A stretch of DNA of 64,000 nt, from the NCBI RefSeq assembly GCF_012927045.1, contig NZ_JABBFW010000005.1, positions 124,001 through 188,000 of the forward strand, written 5' to 3'. Below the pieces are notes generated by a model. That model was not told where the DNA came from and did no database searches. It saw nothing but the letters and a program-made list of their open reading frames with translations. The stretch's first letter is position 1, and every line of letters starts with the position of its first letter. The stretch comes from Azohydromonas caseinilytica (lineage in GTDB: Bacteria; Pseudomonadota; Gammaproteobacteria; Burkholderiales; Burkholderiaceae_C). Of the stretch, positions 9,074 to 19,288 are shown piece after piece. A program made the translations under genes and the position numbers.

Positions 9074-9104
9074 CGGCCCGCAAGGCCGTGAGGCCTGCGG
9101 GCCG
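9074..9104. terminator. Hairpin between convergent genes
   Basis: CGGCCCGCA-a-GGCC, loop gtga, GGCC-TGCGGGCCG: a 13-bp stem with one bulged A. It lies between the stops of the PfkB gene (+) and the histone-like gene (-) and could serve both. No clear T-run follows on either strand, so termination efficiency is uncertain. Confidence 0.6.
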
Positions 9105-9136
9105 TTGCACACGCGCCGCGGGCGCGGCGCGACGGC

Positions 9137-9646
9137 TCAGGGCTTCTCGCCCGTCGGGAACGGCCAGGCGGCCGCGGGGCTCAACGCGGTCTTGGCCGCC
9201 GATGCAGCGCCCGAGCTGCCGGCAGCCTTCTTGGCCGGAGCCTTCTTGGCGGCGGCCTTCTTGGCCGGAGCCTTCTTGGCGGGTGCGGCGGCAGCCTTCT
9301 TGGCCGCGGCCTTTTTCGCCGGTGCAGGCGCAGCGGCAGCCTTCTTGGCAGGCGCCTTCTTCGCCGGAGCGGCGGCAGCCTTCTTGGCCGCAGCCTTCTT
9401 CGCCGGCGCCTCGGCGGCCTTCTTGGCCGCAGCCTTCTTCGCCGGAGCGGCGGCAGCCTTCTTGGCCGCGGCCTTCTTCGCCGGTGCAGGCGCAGCGGCA
9501 GCCTTCTTGGCAGGCGCCTTCTTCGCCGGTGCCGCGGCGGCCTTCTTGGCAGCGGCCTTCTTCGCCGGCGCCTCGGGGGCCTTCTTCGCTGCCGTAGCTT
9601 TCTTCGCCGGGGCCTTCTTGGCCGCAGCCTTCTTCGCAGTTGCCAT
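9137..9646 (-). CDS. Histone H1-like, Lys/Ala/Pro-rich DNA-binding protein
   Basis: 169 residues made almost wholly of AAKKA and PAKKA repeats, like bacterial histone-H1-like proteins (HctB/BpH1 type) and AlgP tails. Such proteins are disordered polycations that bind DNA and compact the nucleoid. The ATG at 9646 follows a good ribosome-binding site (AGGAG, 6 nt spacing). An in-frame ATG 18 bp upstream lacks one. The C-terminal 30 residues differ (SSGAASAAKTALSPAAAWPFPTGEKP). Length varies between strains in such genes because the repeats recombine. Confidence 0.85.
   Translation of the reverse strand: MATAKKAAAKKAPAKKATAAKKAPEAPAKKAAAKKAAAAPAKKAPAKKAAAAPAPAKKAAAKKAAAAPAKKAAAKKAAEAPAKKAAAKKAAAAPAKKAPAKKAAAAPAPAKKAAAKKAAAAPAKKAPAKKAAAKKAPAKKAAGSSGAASAAKTALSPAAAWPFPTGEKP
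9285..9529. repeat. 83-nt direct repeat, offset 162 nt, inside the H1-like gene
   Basis: Positions 9285-9367 and 9447-9529 match at 82 of 83 nt (one T/C difference near 9312). The offset is exactly 54 codons, so the frame is kept. Shorter AAKKA-coding repeats fill the rest of the gene. Confidence 0.85.
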
Positions 9647-9756
9647 CACGTTCTCCTTGATCAAGTGACAAAGCGCCGTGCCGCGTTACCGCGGCCCGGC
9701 TCTGCCCACCGTCCGATGTTCTGCCCTCATGGGTGCCCGGTACGGTGAACGGGGGA

Positions 9757-9801
9757 GCGCAGGCCCGGCAGCGCTTCTGATGTCGCTGCTTGGGCCTGCG
9801 C
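9757..9801. other. Strong imperfect hairpin between nrdB and the H1-like gene
   Basis: GCGCAGGCCC (9757-9766) pairs with GGGCCTGCGC (9792-9801), and inside it GCAGCG pairs with CGCTGC, giving 16 bp in two stacked stems with a 10-nt loop. The 271-bp gap 9647-9917 contains no gene. On the minus strand this could end nrdAB transcription or structure the H1-like leader. No T-run follows. Confidence 0.55.
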
Positions 9802-9917
9802 GGATCTTGATCGCTTGCTTCTTCTTATGGGCCGGTGATCGGGACCACGGCAAAAGGCCTGCCTGCGGATTGATCAGCCCTGCCGGTCACGCGCGCCGGC
9901 AGAGGCTGCGCCTGGGC

Positions 9918-11099
9918 TCAGTCCCAGCTCAGTGCGCCGCCGCTCTGGTACTCGATCACGCGGGTTTCGAAAAAGTTGCGCTCCTTCTTCAGGTCAATCA
10001 TCTCGCTCATCCACGGGAACGGGTTCTCCTCGTTCGGGAAGAGCGCCTCCAGGCCGATCTGCGTGGCGCGCCGGTTGGCGATGTAGCGCAGATAGCCCTT
10101 GAACATGGACGCGTTGAGGCCCAGCACGCCACGCGGCATGGTGTCCTCGGCGTAGCGGTACTCCAGCTCGACGGCCTTGAGGAACAGCGCCTTGATCTCG
10201 GCGCGGAACTCCGGCGTCCACAGCTGCGGGTTCTCCAGCTTGATCTGGTTGATGAGGTCGATGCCGAAATTGCAGTGCATCGACTCGTCGCGCAGGATGT
10301 ACTGGTACTGCTCGGCCGCGCCGGTCATCTTGTTCTGCCGGCCCAGCGCCAGGATCTGCGTGAAGCCCACGTAGAAGAACAGCCCTTCCATCAGGCAGGC
10401 GAAGACGATCAGGCTCTTGAGCAGCGTCTGGTCGGCCTGCAGCGTGCCGGTCTTGAAGGCCGGGTCCATGATCGCGTCGATGAACGGGATCAGGAACTCG
10501 TCCTTGTCGCGGATCGAGGAGACCTCGTGGTAGGCGTTGAAGATCTCGCCCTCGTCCAGGCCCAGCGACTCGACGATGTACTGGTAGGCATGGGTGTGGA
10601 TCGCCTCCTCGAAGGCCTGGCGCAGCAGGAACTGGCGGCACTCGGGCGCCGTGATGTGGCGGTAGGTGCCCAGCGTGATGTTGTTGGCCGCCAGCGAGTC
10701 GGCCGTGACGAAGAAGCCGAGGTTGCGCTTGATGATGCGGCGCTCGTCCTCGGTCAGGCCGTTGGGGTCCTTCCACGTCGCGATGTCGCGCGACATGTTG
10801 ATCTCCTGCGGCATCCAGTGGTTGGCGCAGGTGGCGAGGTACTTCTCCCAGGCCCACTTGTACTTGAAGGGCACGAGCTGGTTGACGTCGGTCTGGCCGT
10901 TGATGATGCGCTTGTCGGCCACGTTGACGCGGCGCTGGCTCAGCGGCTGAGCCGATGCCGAAGAGGGCGCTGCAGGCTGGGCCTGAAACGCGGAGGCAGA
11001 AGCAGCAAAGGAGGCCTGGGCCAGGCCTTGCGGGAGATTGCTTGGGGTCGTCTGCGGCGTACCGGCTTCGCGTTGGACGTCGTCTTCCCAGACCAGCAT
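9918..11099 (-). CDS. nrdB: Class Ia ribonucleotide reductase beta subunit (R2)
   Basis: 393 residues. It houses the diiron-tyrosyl radical cofactor that starts catalysis in NrdA. The ligand and radical motif EAIHTHAY carries the E/H metal ligands and the radical tyrosine in E. coli-like spacing. The other ligands are in [10 protein letters not shown] (Glu) and [10 protein letters not shown] (Glu/His). An N-terminal Ala/Gln/Ser-rich extension of about 55 residues precedes the conserved core ([18 protein letters not shown]). The C-terminal tail, which docks on NrdA, is present. It lies 192 bp downstream of nrdA on the same strand. Confidence 0.97.
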   Translation of the reverse strand: MLVWEDDVQREAGTPQTTPSNLPQGLAQASFAASASAFQAQPAAPSSASAQPLSQRRVNVADKRIINGQTDVNQLVPFKYKWAWEKYLATCANHWMPQEINMSRDIATWKDPNGLTEDERRIIKRNLGFFVTADSLAANNITLGTYRHITAPECRQFLLRQAFEEAIHTHAYQYIVESLGLDEGEIFNAYHEVSSIRDKDEFLIPFIDAIMDPAFKTGTLQADQTLLKSLIVFACLMEGLFFYVGFTQILALGRQNKMTGAAEQYQYILRDESMHCNFGIDLINQIKLENPQLWTPEFRAEIKALFLKAVELEYRYAEDTMPRGVLGLNASMFKGYLRYIANRRATQIGLEALFPNEENPFPWMSEMIDLKKERNFFETRVIEYQSGGALSWD

Positions 11100-11194
11100 G
11101 TGTGTACTTCCTAATGTGCGGAAATTATGAGAGGGATGCGATCAAACACCAAGCACTTGTTGCCCTGCTGAGCAGTGGCATGAGCCCCCTTCCT

Positions 11195-11230
11195 GCACCG
11201 CGGTGCGGACTTCGTGGAAGAAGTCCGCAC
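11195..11230. other. Overlapping palindrome and hairpin between nrdA and nrdB
   Basis: The 12-bp perfect palindrome GCACCGCGGTGC (11195-11206) overlaps an 11-bp perfect stem, GTGCGGACTTC (11203-11213) with GAAGTCCGCAC (11220-11230) and a 6-nt loop. The two structures share 4 nt and are mutually exclusive. No T-run follows, so it looks like a processing or partial-attenuation element rather than a full terminator. Confidence 0.6.
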
Positions 11231-11291
11231 TGCAACGATGAGGGGCGAGCAAGCGGCTTGCCGATCACATCCGGCCGAGGCCGTCAGGCGC

Positions 11292-14210
<2,919 letters not shown>

Positions 14211-14345
14211 GTCTTTCCTTCTGGTCAACGAGAGTCCTGCCGCCGCCGCACGCTCGACGGCATGCGGCCGGGCTGGGCAGGCTCTACAGCCACCCCGGCA
14301 CAGGCCCTGGCCAGGGCCTATCGAAGCGGGGCATGTGCAAAAACT

Positions 14346-14354
14346 TGTGGATAA
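14346..14354 (-). promoter_or_regulatory. Consensus DnaA box upstream of nrdA
   Basis: TTATCCACA on the minus strand (TGTGGATAA on plus), a perfect match to the strong DnaA-box consensus, 136 bp before the nrdA ATG. E. coli nrdAB is known to be controlled by DnaA. Here the box lies downstream of the predicted transcription start, in the leader. Confidence 0.6.
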
Positions 14355-14379
14355 CCGGTGGGTCGCCGGTGGATGGCGG

Positions 14380-14395
14380 ACGCTACCTGTGGGGT
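14380..14395 (-). promoter_or_regulatory. Second, degenerate NrdR box
   Basis: ACGCTACCTGTGGGGT matches the better box at 14412 in 11 of 16 positions and starts exactly 32 bp from it. That is about three helical turns and the spacing typical of paired NrdR boxes. It keeps the inner C and G positions of the palindrome. Confidence 0.55.
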
Positions 14396-14411
14396 GCCGG
14401 GGCGTATTAGA

Positions 14412-14427
14412 ACACTACATCTAGTGT
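14412..14427 (-). promoter_or_regulatory. NrdR box 1
   Basis: ACACTACATCTAGTGT is a near-perfect NrdR operator (consensus about ACACWATATATWGTGT). NrdR is the ATP/dATP-sensing repressor of ribonucleotide reductase genes. The box covers the predicted nrdA -10 element. Confidence 0.8.
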
Positions 14428-14440
14428 CCAGAAAGGTCAG
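14412..14440 (-). promoter_or_regulatory. Predicted sigma-70 promoter of nrdAB
   Basis: Read on the minus strand: -35 CTGACC (14440-14435), 17-nt spacer, -10 TAGTGT (14417-14412). The -10 is the outer half of NrdR box 1, so NrdR binding would occlude it. The surrounding 342-bp gap (14211-14552) holds no gene. Confidence 0.5.
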
Positions 14441-14552
14441 ACCGCACATTTGCCACAGTCATGGGGCAAGCTGCCCAGGGCGGCATCCGGATTGCAGGCA
14501 AGGGGATTCGGCGCCGCTGAGCCGGCGCGGGAAGTTGCGCCTGAAACGGTCT

Positions 14553-15152
14553 TCAGGGACGGATGTGCAGGGCTCGGCCCTCCAGCGGCCAGCCGCTCAG
14601 CCGCGCCAGCAGCGGCCAGCTGAAGCCGGCACCGGGGTCGTGCTTGCGCCCCGGCGCAATGTCCTCATGGCCGGTAGCGTGGAGCAGCGGATAGCGCCGG
14701 GCCAGCGCCCGCAGCAGCCGTGCCAGGCGGCGGTACTGCCCCGCGGCAAAGGAGTGGCCTTCCAGGCCTTCGAGCTCGATGCCGATGGAGAAGTCGTTGC
14801 AGTTGTCACGGCCGCGCCAGCTGGAGCGGCCCGCATGCCAGGCGCGCTCGTCACAGGACACGAACTGCAGCAGCTCGCCGTTGCGGCGCAGCAGGAAGTG
14901 CGCCGACACCTCCAGGCCGCGGATCTGCTGGAAGTAAGGGTGCGCGTCCCAGTTCAGGCGGTTGGTGAACAGGCGCTCGATGGCGTCACCGCCATAGACC
15001 CCCGGCGGCAGGCTGATGGAGTGGATCACCGCTAGGTCGATGTCCACGCCGGCGGGGCGCGGACCGAAGTTGGGCGACGGGCAGCGTCGCGCCGGCGCAT
15101 ACCAGCCCTGGCTCCAGTCGGCCTCGGCCGCCGGCGGCGCACTGCCGCTCAT
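14553..15152 (-). CDS. ampD: 1,6-anhydro-N-acetylmuramyl-L-alanine amidase
   Basis: 199 residues of the amidase_2 / PGRP zinc-amidase fold. It cleaves the lactyl-Ala bond of anhydro-muropeptides in cell-wall recycling, which limits beta-lactamase induction in species with AmpR. The zinc ligands are visible as His44 in AVIHSISLP and the His and Asp in ATGHEDIAPGRKHDPG. The SIGIELEG block is also typical. The ATG at 15152 gives the usual AmpD length and overlaps the preceding gene by 4 bp. The frame is open further upstream but only through that gene. Confidence 0.93.
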   Translation of the reverse strand: MSGSAPPAAEADWSQGWYAPARRCPSPNFGPRPAGVDIDLAVIHSISLPPGVYGGDAIERLFTNRLNWDAHPYFQQIRGLEVSAHFLLRRNGELLQFVSCDERAWHAGRSSWRGRDNCNDFSIGIELEGLEGHSFAAGQYRRLARLLRALARRYPLLHATGHEDIAPGRKHDPGAGFSWPLLARLSGWPLEGRALHIRP

Positions 15153-15385
15153 ACCGGGCGGGGTCCGGCGCTGCGGTGCGCGGCGCAACAGTAGGCGTGC
15201 CCATCCGGGTTCATCAACGCTTCGCTGCGCGGCAGGTGCACCCCGCAATGGCTGCAACGCACCATGGGCTCCAGCTGCGGCGGCTCGGGCCGGCGCGGCG
15301 GTGGCGGCGGAGGAGGCGGCAGCGAGGCGCGGCGCATGGCCCACAGCACCAGCACCACGACAGCAATCAGCAGCAGGTATTTCAT
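15149..15385 (-). CDS. Small PP0621-type membrane-anchored zinc-ribbon-like protein
   Basis: 78 residues. One N-terminal transmembrane helix (KYLLLIAVVVLVLWAMRRA) is followed by an eight-proline run and a C-terminal cysteine cluster (MVRCSHCGVHLP ... HAYCCAAH) able to bind a metal. I recall this layout as the PP0621 family, often next to ampD. Function unknown. The stop overlaps the ampD start (ATGA), so translation is coupled. Confidence 0.75.
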   Translation of the reverse strand: MKYLLLIAVVVLVLWAMRRASLPPPPPPPPRRPEPPQLEPMVRCSHCGVHLPRSEALMNPDGHAYCCAAHRSAGPRPV

Positions 15386-15481
15386 GGCGCCGACTCCCTG
15401 AAGAGGGCCGGACCGAGGCGGGGAACAGGCGCAGTGATCATGGTCATGGCAGCGGCCCCACGGCAAGGCGTAGCGCCGACG

Positions 15482-16312
15482 TCAGGCGACGACGCGGTGC
15501 AGCACCACCTCCAGCACGAAGCGCGAGCCGATGTAGGCCAGCAGCAGCAGCGCCGCGCCGGCGTAGAGCCAGCGCGTGGCGCGGCGTCCGCGCCAGCCCC
15601 AGATCAGCCGTCCGGCAATGAGCAGTGCAAAGGTGGCCCAGCCCAGCAGCGAGAACACCGTCTTGTGGTCCCAGCGCCAGTGCGGACTGAGCCAGGCGCC
15701 CAGCAGCAGTGCGGCGCTGAGCACCACGAAGCCGGCCTCGACGAAGCGGAAGGTCAACCGCTCCAGCCGCAGCAGCGGCAGCCCGAACGGGCCGCCGGCA
15801 CCCTGGGGCGGAATGAGCTTCAGGCGCAGCAGGCGCTCGGCACGGTCCAGCAGCATGGCGTGCAGCACCGCCGCGCCGAACATGCCGTAGGAGGCGATAC
15901 CCAGCAGCCAGTGCAGCGGCAGCCAGGCAGAACCGCCTTCGAGCCGCATCTCACCGGGAAAGGCCGCGGCCAGCAGCACCACCGGCGCGCCCACGGTGGC
16001 GAGCTGGCGCCGCACGCCCGGCAGCGAGAACAGGCGGCTCTCCACGGCATGCACCGCCAGCACGAACCACACCGTCAGCGACAACGCCGGCCCGAAGCCG
16101 AAACGCACGCCCGGCGGCTCGCGCCCGACGGCGCTGATCTCCAGCACCAGCGCCAGACCGTGCAGCACCCAGCCCAACTGCAGTGCAACCGTGTGCAGCC
16201 GCCGCCCATCGGGGGCAGGCAGCATGGCGACGAGGTAGGCCAGCGCGGCGCCCAGCGCGGGCAGCCAAGGCCATGCGACGGCGGCCCCTACAGGGCCGGA
16301 CGATAGAATCAT
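15482..16312 (-). CDS. YpjD/CcsA-like cytochrome c assembly family membrane protein
   Basis: 276 residues with about eight hydrophobic helices. The C-terminal block (WDHKTVFSLLGWATFALL ... WRGRRATRW) matches E. coli YpjD, a member of the CcmC/CcsA-like cytochrome c assembly family. YpjD itself has no proven haem role, and the gene is often next to ffh, as here. The ATG at 16312 overlaps the divergent TAGAAT box. It could share a transcript with the PP0621-type gene and ampD downstream (96 bp gap). Confidence 0.85.
   Translation of the reverse strand: MILSSGPVGAAVAWPWLPALGAALAYLVAMLPAPDGRRLHTVALQLGWVLHGLALVLEISAVGREPPGVRFGFGPALSLTVWFVLAVHAVESRLFSLPGVRRQLATVGAPVVLLAAAFPGEMRLEGGSAWLPLHWLLGIASYGMFGAAVLHAMLLDRAERLLRLKLIPPQGAGGPFGLPLLRLERLTFRFVEAGFVVLSAALLLGAWLSPHWRWDHKTVFSLLGWATFALLIAGRLIWGWRGRRATRWLYAGAALLLLAYIGSRFVLEVVLHRVVA
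16304..16309 (+). promoter_or_regulatory. Possible -10 box for ffh
   Basis: TAGAAT lies 61 nt before the ffh ATG at 16371 and touches the start of the divergent YpjD-like gene. The -35 region is weak. It is offered because TAGAAT recurs as the likely -10 in this window. Confidence 0.35.
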
Positions 16313-16370
16313 CCGGACAGTGTACTTTCGCGGTTTGCGCCTCCCGGCGCGTCACGCCGCCCTCCCCGCC

Positions 16371-17747
16371 ATGGCTTCCGCCCTCACCGACCGCCTATCG
16401 CGCCTGGTCAAGACCATGCGCGGCCAAGCCCGCATCACCGAAAGCAACGTGCAGGACATGTTGCGCGAGGTGCGCATGGCGCTGCTCGAAGCCGACGTCG
16501 CGCTGCCCGTGGTGCGCGACTTCATTGCCCGCGTCAAGGAAAAGGCGCTGGGGCAGGAGGTGGTGGGTTCGCTCAATCCCGGCCAGGCGCTGGTGGGCAT
16601 CGTGCACAAGGAGCTCGCCTCGACCATGGGCGAGGGCATCTCGGACATCAACCTCGCCGCGCAGCCGCCCGCGGTGATCCTGATGGCGGGCCTGCAGGGC
16701 GCGGGCAAGACCACCACCACCGCCAAGCTGGCCAAGCACCTCATCGAGCGCCGCAAGAAGAAGGTGCTCACGGTCTCGGCCGACGTCTACCGCCCCGCCG
16801 CCATCGAGCAGCTCAAGACGGTGACGAAGCAGGCGGGGGCCGAATGGTTCCCCTCGGCACCGAACCAGAAGCCGCAGGACATCGCGCTGGCGGCGCTGGA
16901 CCACGCGCGGCGCCACTACTTCGACGTGCTGCTGGTGGACACCGCCGGCCGCCTGGCCATCGATGAAGCGCTGATGGCCGAGATCCGCGATCTGCACGCC
17001 GCGCTCAAGCCGGTCGAGACGCTGTTCGTGGTGGACGCCATGCAGGGCCAGGACGCGGTGAACACCGCGCGCGCCTTCAAGGAGGCGCTGCCGCTCACGG
17101 GCATCGTGCTGACCAAGCTCGACGGCGACTCGCGCGGCGGCGCGGCGCTGTCGGTGCGCCAGGTGACCGGCGCGCCCATCAAGTTCGCCGGCGTCTCCGA
17201 GAAGATCGACGGGCTGGAGGTCTTCGACGCCGATCGCCACGCCGGGCGCGTGCTGGGCATGGGCGACATCGTGGCCCTGGTCGAGGAGGTGCAGAAGGGC
17301 GTGGACCTGGAAGCGGCGCAGAAGCTCGCCGCCAAGGTCAAGAGCGGGGACGGTTTCGATCTCAACGACTTCCTGGCCCAGATCAGCCAGATGAAGAAGA
17401 TGGGCGGCCTCTCCGGTCTCATGGACAAGCTCCCCGCCCAGCTCACCGCCAAGGCCGGCCAGGCCGACATGGACCGCGCCGAGCGCGACGTGCGGCGCAT
17501 GGAGGGCATCATCAATTCCATGACGCCGCTGGAGCGGCGCAAGCCCGAGCTCATCAAGGCCAGCCGCAAGCGCCGTATCGCCGCCGGCTCGGGCGTGCAG
17601 GTGCACGAGGTGAACAAGCTGCTCAATCAGTTCGAGCAGATGCAGGGCATGATGAAGAAGATGAAGGGCGGCGGGCTGATGAAGATGATGAAGCGCATGG
17701 GCGGCATGAAGGGCCTCAAGGGCATGCTGCCGCCGGGCATGGGCTGA
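16371..17747 (+). CDS. ffh: Signal recognition particle protein Ffh (SRP54 GTPase)
   Basis: 458 residues. It binds signal peptides emerging from the ribosome together with 4.5S RNA and docks with FtsY. The N domain (1-85) is followed by the G domain with GLQGAGKTTTTAKLA (P-loop), DTAGR and TKLDGD. The C-terminal M domain is methionine-rich (MQGMMKKMKGGG and the MKRMGGMKG tail). The ATG at 16371 gives MASALTDRLSRL, the usual N-terminus. It converges with ftsY, its receptor, 148 bp away. No 4.5S RNA gene is seen in the window. Confidence 0.98.
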   Translation: MASALTDRLSRLVKTMRGQARITESNVQDMLREVRMALLEADVALPVVRDFIARVKEKALGQEVVGSLNPGQALVGIVHKELASTMGEGISDINLAAQPPAVILMAGLQGAGKTTTTAKLAKHLIERRKKKVLTVSADVYRPAAIEQLKTVTKQAGAEWFPSAPNQKPQDIALAALDHARRHYFDVLLVDTAGRLAIDEALMAEIRDLHAALKPVETLFVVDAMQGQDAVNTARAFKEALPLTGIVLTKLDGDSRGGAALSVRQVTGAPIKFAGVSEKIDGLEVFDADRHAGRVLGMGDIVALVEEVQKGVDLEAAQKLAAKVKSGDGFDLNDFLAQISQMKKMGGLSGLMDKLPAQLTAKAGQADMDRAERDVRRMEGIINSMTPLERRKPELIKASRKRRIAAGSGVQVHEVNKLLNQFEQMQGMMKKMKGGGLMKMMKRMGGMKGLKGMLPPGMG

Positions 17748-17791
17748 GGCCCGCGGCTCCGTGCCTGTCTGCACAGGCATGGGCGGGCCGA
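17748..17791 (+). other. Nested hairpin just after the ffh stop
   Basis: GGCCCGC (17748-17754) pairs with GCGGGCC (17783-17789) around an inner perfect stem TGCCTGT/ACAGGCA with loop ctgc. A third GCCCC/GGGGC stem follows. No T-run. It may be a 3'-UTR stabiliser ahead of the real terminator. Confidence 0.5.
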
Positions 17792-17843
17792 AGGCCCCGA
17801 GTTCCGCAAGGGGCTGGGGCGAGCAATGTTTGCACTAATAAAT

Positions 17844-17885
17844 AGAGGGCGGACGCCGCAAGGCGCCCGCCCTCTTCTCTTTTGG
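17844..17885. terminator. Bidirectional terminator between ffh and ftsY
   Basis: AGAGGGCGG-a-CGCC, loop gcaa, GGCG-c-CCGCCCTCT: 13 bp with one A/C mismatch, followed on plus by TTCTCTTTT. Placed between convergent genes. Confidence 0.8.
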
Positions 17886-17894
17886 AGCCGGCCC

Positions 17895-19034
17895 TCAGCC
17901 CAGCAGCGCCTGCGCGAACTCGCGCGCGTTGAAGGTCTCCAGGTCTTCCAGCTTCTCGCCCACGCCGATGAAGTACACCGGCACGGGCCGCTCGCGCGCG
18001 ATGGCCGCCAGCACCCCGCCCTTGGCCGTCCCGTCGAGCTTGGTGACGATCAGGCCGGTGAGCGTCAGCGCCTCGTCGAAGGCCTTCACTTGCGTCAGCG
18101 CGTTCTGGCCGGTGTTGCCGTCCACCACCAGCAGCACCTCGTGCGGCGCGTCGGCCTGGGCCTTGGTGATGACGCGGCGGATCTTCTTGAGCTCCTCCAT
18201 CAGGTGCAGCTGCGTGGGCAGGCGCCCGGCGGTGTCGGCGATGACGACGTCGCAGCCGCGTGCACGGCCGGCCACGACGGCGTCGTAGGTCACGGCGGCC
18301 GGGTCGCCGCCCTCCTGGCTCACGATCTCGACACGGTTGCGCCCGGCCCACACCGCCAGTTGCTCGCGCGCGGCGGCACGGAAGGTGTCGGCCGCGGCCA
18401 GCAGCACGCGCTGCTCGGCATCGGCCAGGTGGCGCGTGAGCTTGCCGATGCTTGTGGTCTTGCCCGCGCCATTGACGCCCACGACCATGACCACCGTGGG
18501 CGAGGCCTCGCCGATGGTCAACGGCTTCTCCAGCGGCGCCAGCAGCTCGGCGATGGCATCCACCAGCAGCGCCTTCACGGCCGCGGGATCGGTGGCCTTG
18601 GCCTCCTTGACGCGGCGCCTGAGGTCCTTGAGCAGATGCTCGGTGGCCTTGACGCCGGCATCAGCCATCAGCAGCGCCTCTTCGAGCTGCTCGTACAGGT
18701 CCTCGTCGATCTTGGTGCCGGTGAAAACCTGCGCGATGCCGCTGCCGGTCTTGCGCAGGCCCTGCTTCAGACGCTCCATCCAGCCGGCGCGCGGTGCGCT
18801 GGGCTTCTCGGTGGTCTCCTGCAGGGCGGGCTCGTCAACGGCCGGGGCTTCGACCGGCTCGACGGCGGGTGTCGGCTTGCCGCCGAAGAGGCCACCGAAC
18901 CAGCCGTTGCGCGCGGCCGGCGCTTCGGCAGCGGGCGTGGACTCGGGGGCCTCGGGCGCGGCCGGCGGAGGGGCTGAAGACGCATCCTGCGGCGCGGCCG
19001 GCGCGGGCGTCTTCTTCTTGAAAAAGCTGAACAT
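17895..19034 (-). CDS. ftsY: Signal recognition particle receptor FtsY
   Basis: 379 residues. The membrane-associated SRP receptor GTPase. The N-terminus has a Lys cluster (MFSFFKKK) and a short Ala/Pro/Glu A domain (about 10-85). The NG domain holds the P-loop VGVNGAGKTTSIGKL, DTAGRLP and TKLDGTAKGG, and ends GVGEKLEDLETFNAREFAQALL, the canonical FtsY finish. The ATG at 19034 lies only 32 bp from the -35 of the tRNA-Met promoter on the other strand. Confidence 0.97.
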   Translation of the reverse strand: MFSFFKKKTPAPAAPQDASSAPPPAAPEAPESTPAAEAPAARNGWFGGLFGGKPTPAVEPVEAPAVDEPALQETTEKPSAPRAGWMERLKQGLRKTGSGIAQVFTGTKIDEDLYEQLEEALLMADAGVKATEHLLKDLRRRVKEAKATDPAAVKALLVDAIAELLAPLEKPLTIGEASPTVVMVVGVNGAGKTTSIGKLTRHLADAEQRVLLAAADTFRAAAREQLAVWAGRNRVEIVSQEGGDPAAVTYDAVVAGRARGCDVVIADTAGRLPTQLHLMEELKKIRRVITKAQADAPHEVLLVVDGNTGQNALTQVKAFDEALTLTGLIVTKLDGTAKGGVLAAIARERPVPVYFIGVGEKLEDLETFNAREFAQALLG

Positions 19035-19066
19035 GAAGAAATTGTCTGATGAATTCGTCAGGGGGC

Positions 19067-19096
19067 TTGCACTGATCTCAAAAATATCGATAGAAT
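19067..19096 (+). promoter_or_regulatory. Promoter of tRNA-Met
   Basis: -35 TTGCAC (19067-19072), 18-nt spacer, -10 TAGAAT (19091-19096), then 12 nt to the mature 5' end of the tRNA. This is the clearest two-hexamer promoter in the window. Confidence 0.75.
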
Positions 19097-19108
19097 GGCG
19101 GTCTCGCA

Positions 19109-19185
<77 letters not shown>

Positions 19186-19191
19186 AATCCG

Positions 19192-19229
19192 AAGCCTTGC
19201 AGATCACCCGGTCTGCAAGGCTTTTCGTT
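19192..19229 (+). terminator. Rho-independent terminator after tRNA-Met
   Basis: AAGCCTTGCAGA (19192-19203) pairs perfectly with TCTGCAAGGCTT (19212-19223) over an 8-nt loop, followed by TTCGTTTTG. It insulates the tRNA from pabB. Confidence 0.9.
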
Positions 19230-19288
19230 TTGTGCGATCCGTCACGGGCGCACGCGCTTCTTCAGCAACGGGCATGCTCAGCAGCACC

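Noticed and set aside
9137..9646. CRISPR-like regular repeats
   Set aside because: Repeats are in frame, coding for AAKKA units, with no unique spacers or cas genes.
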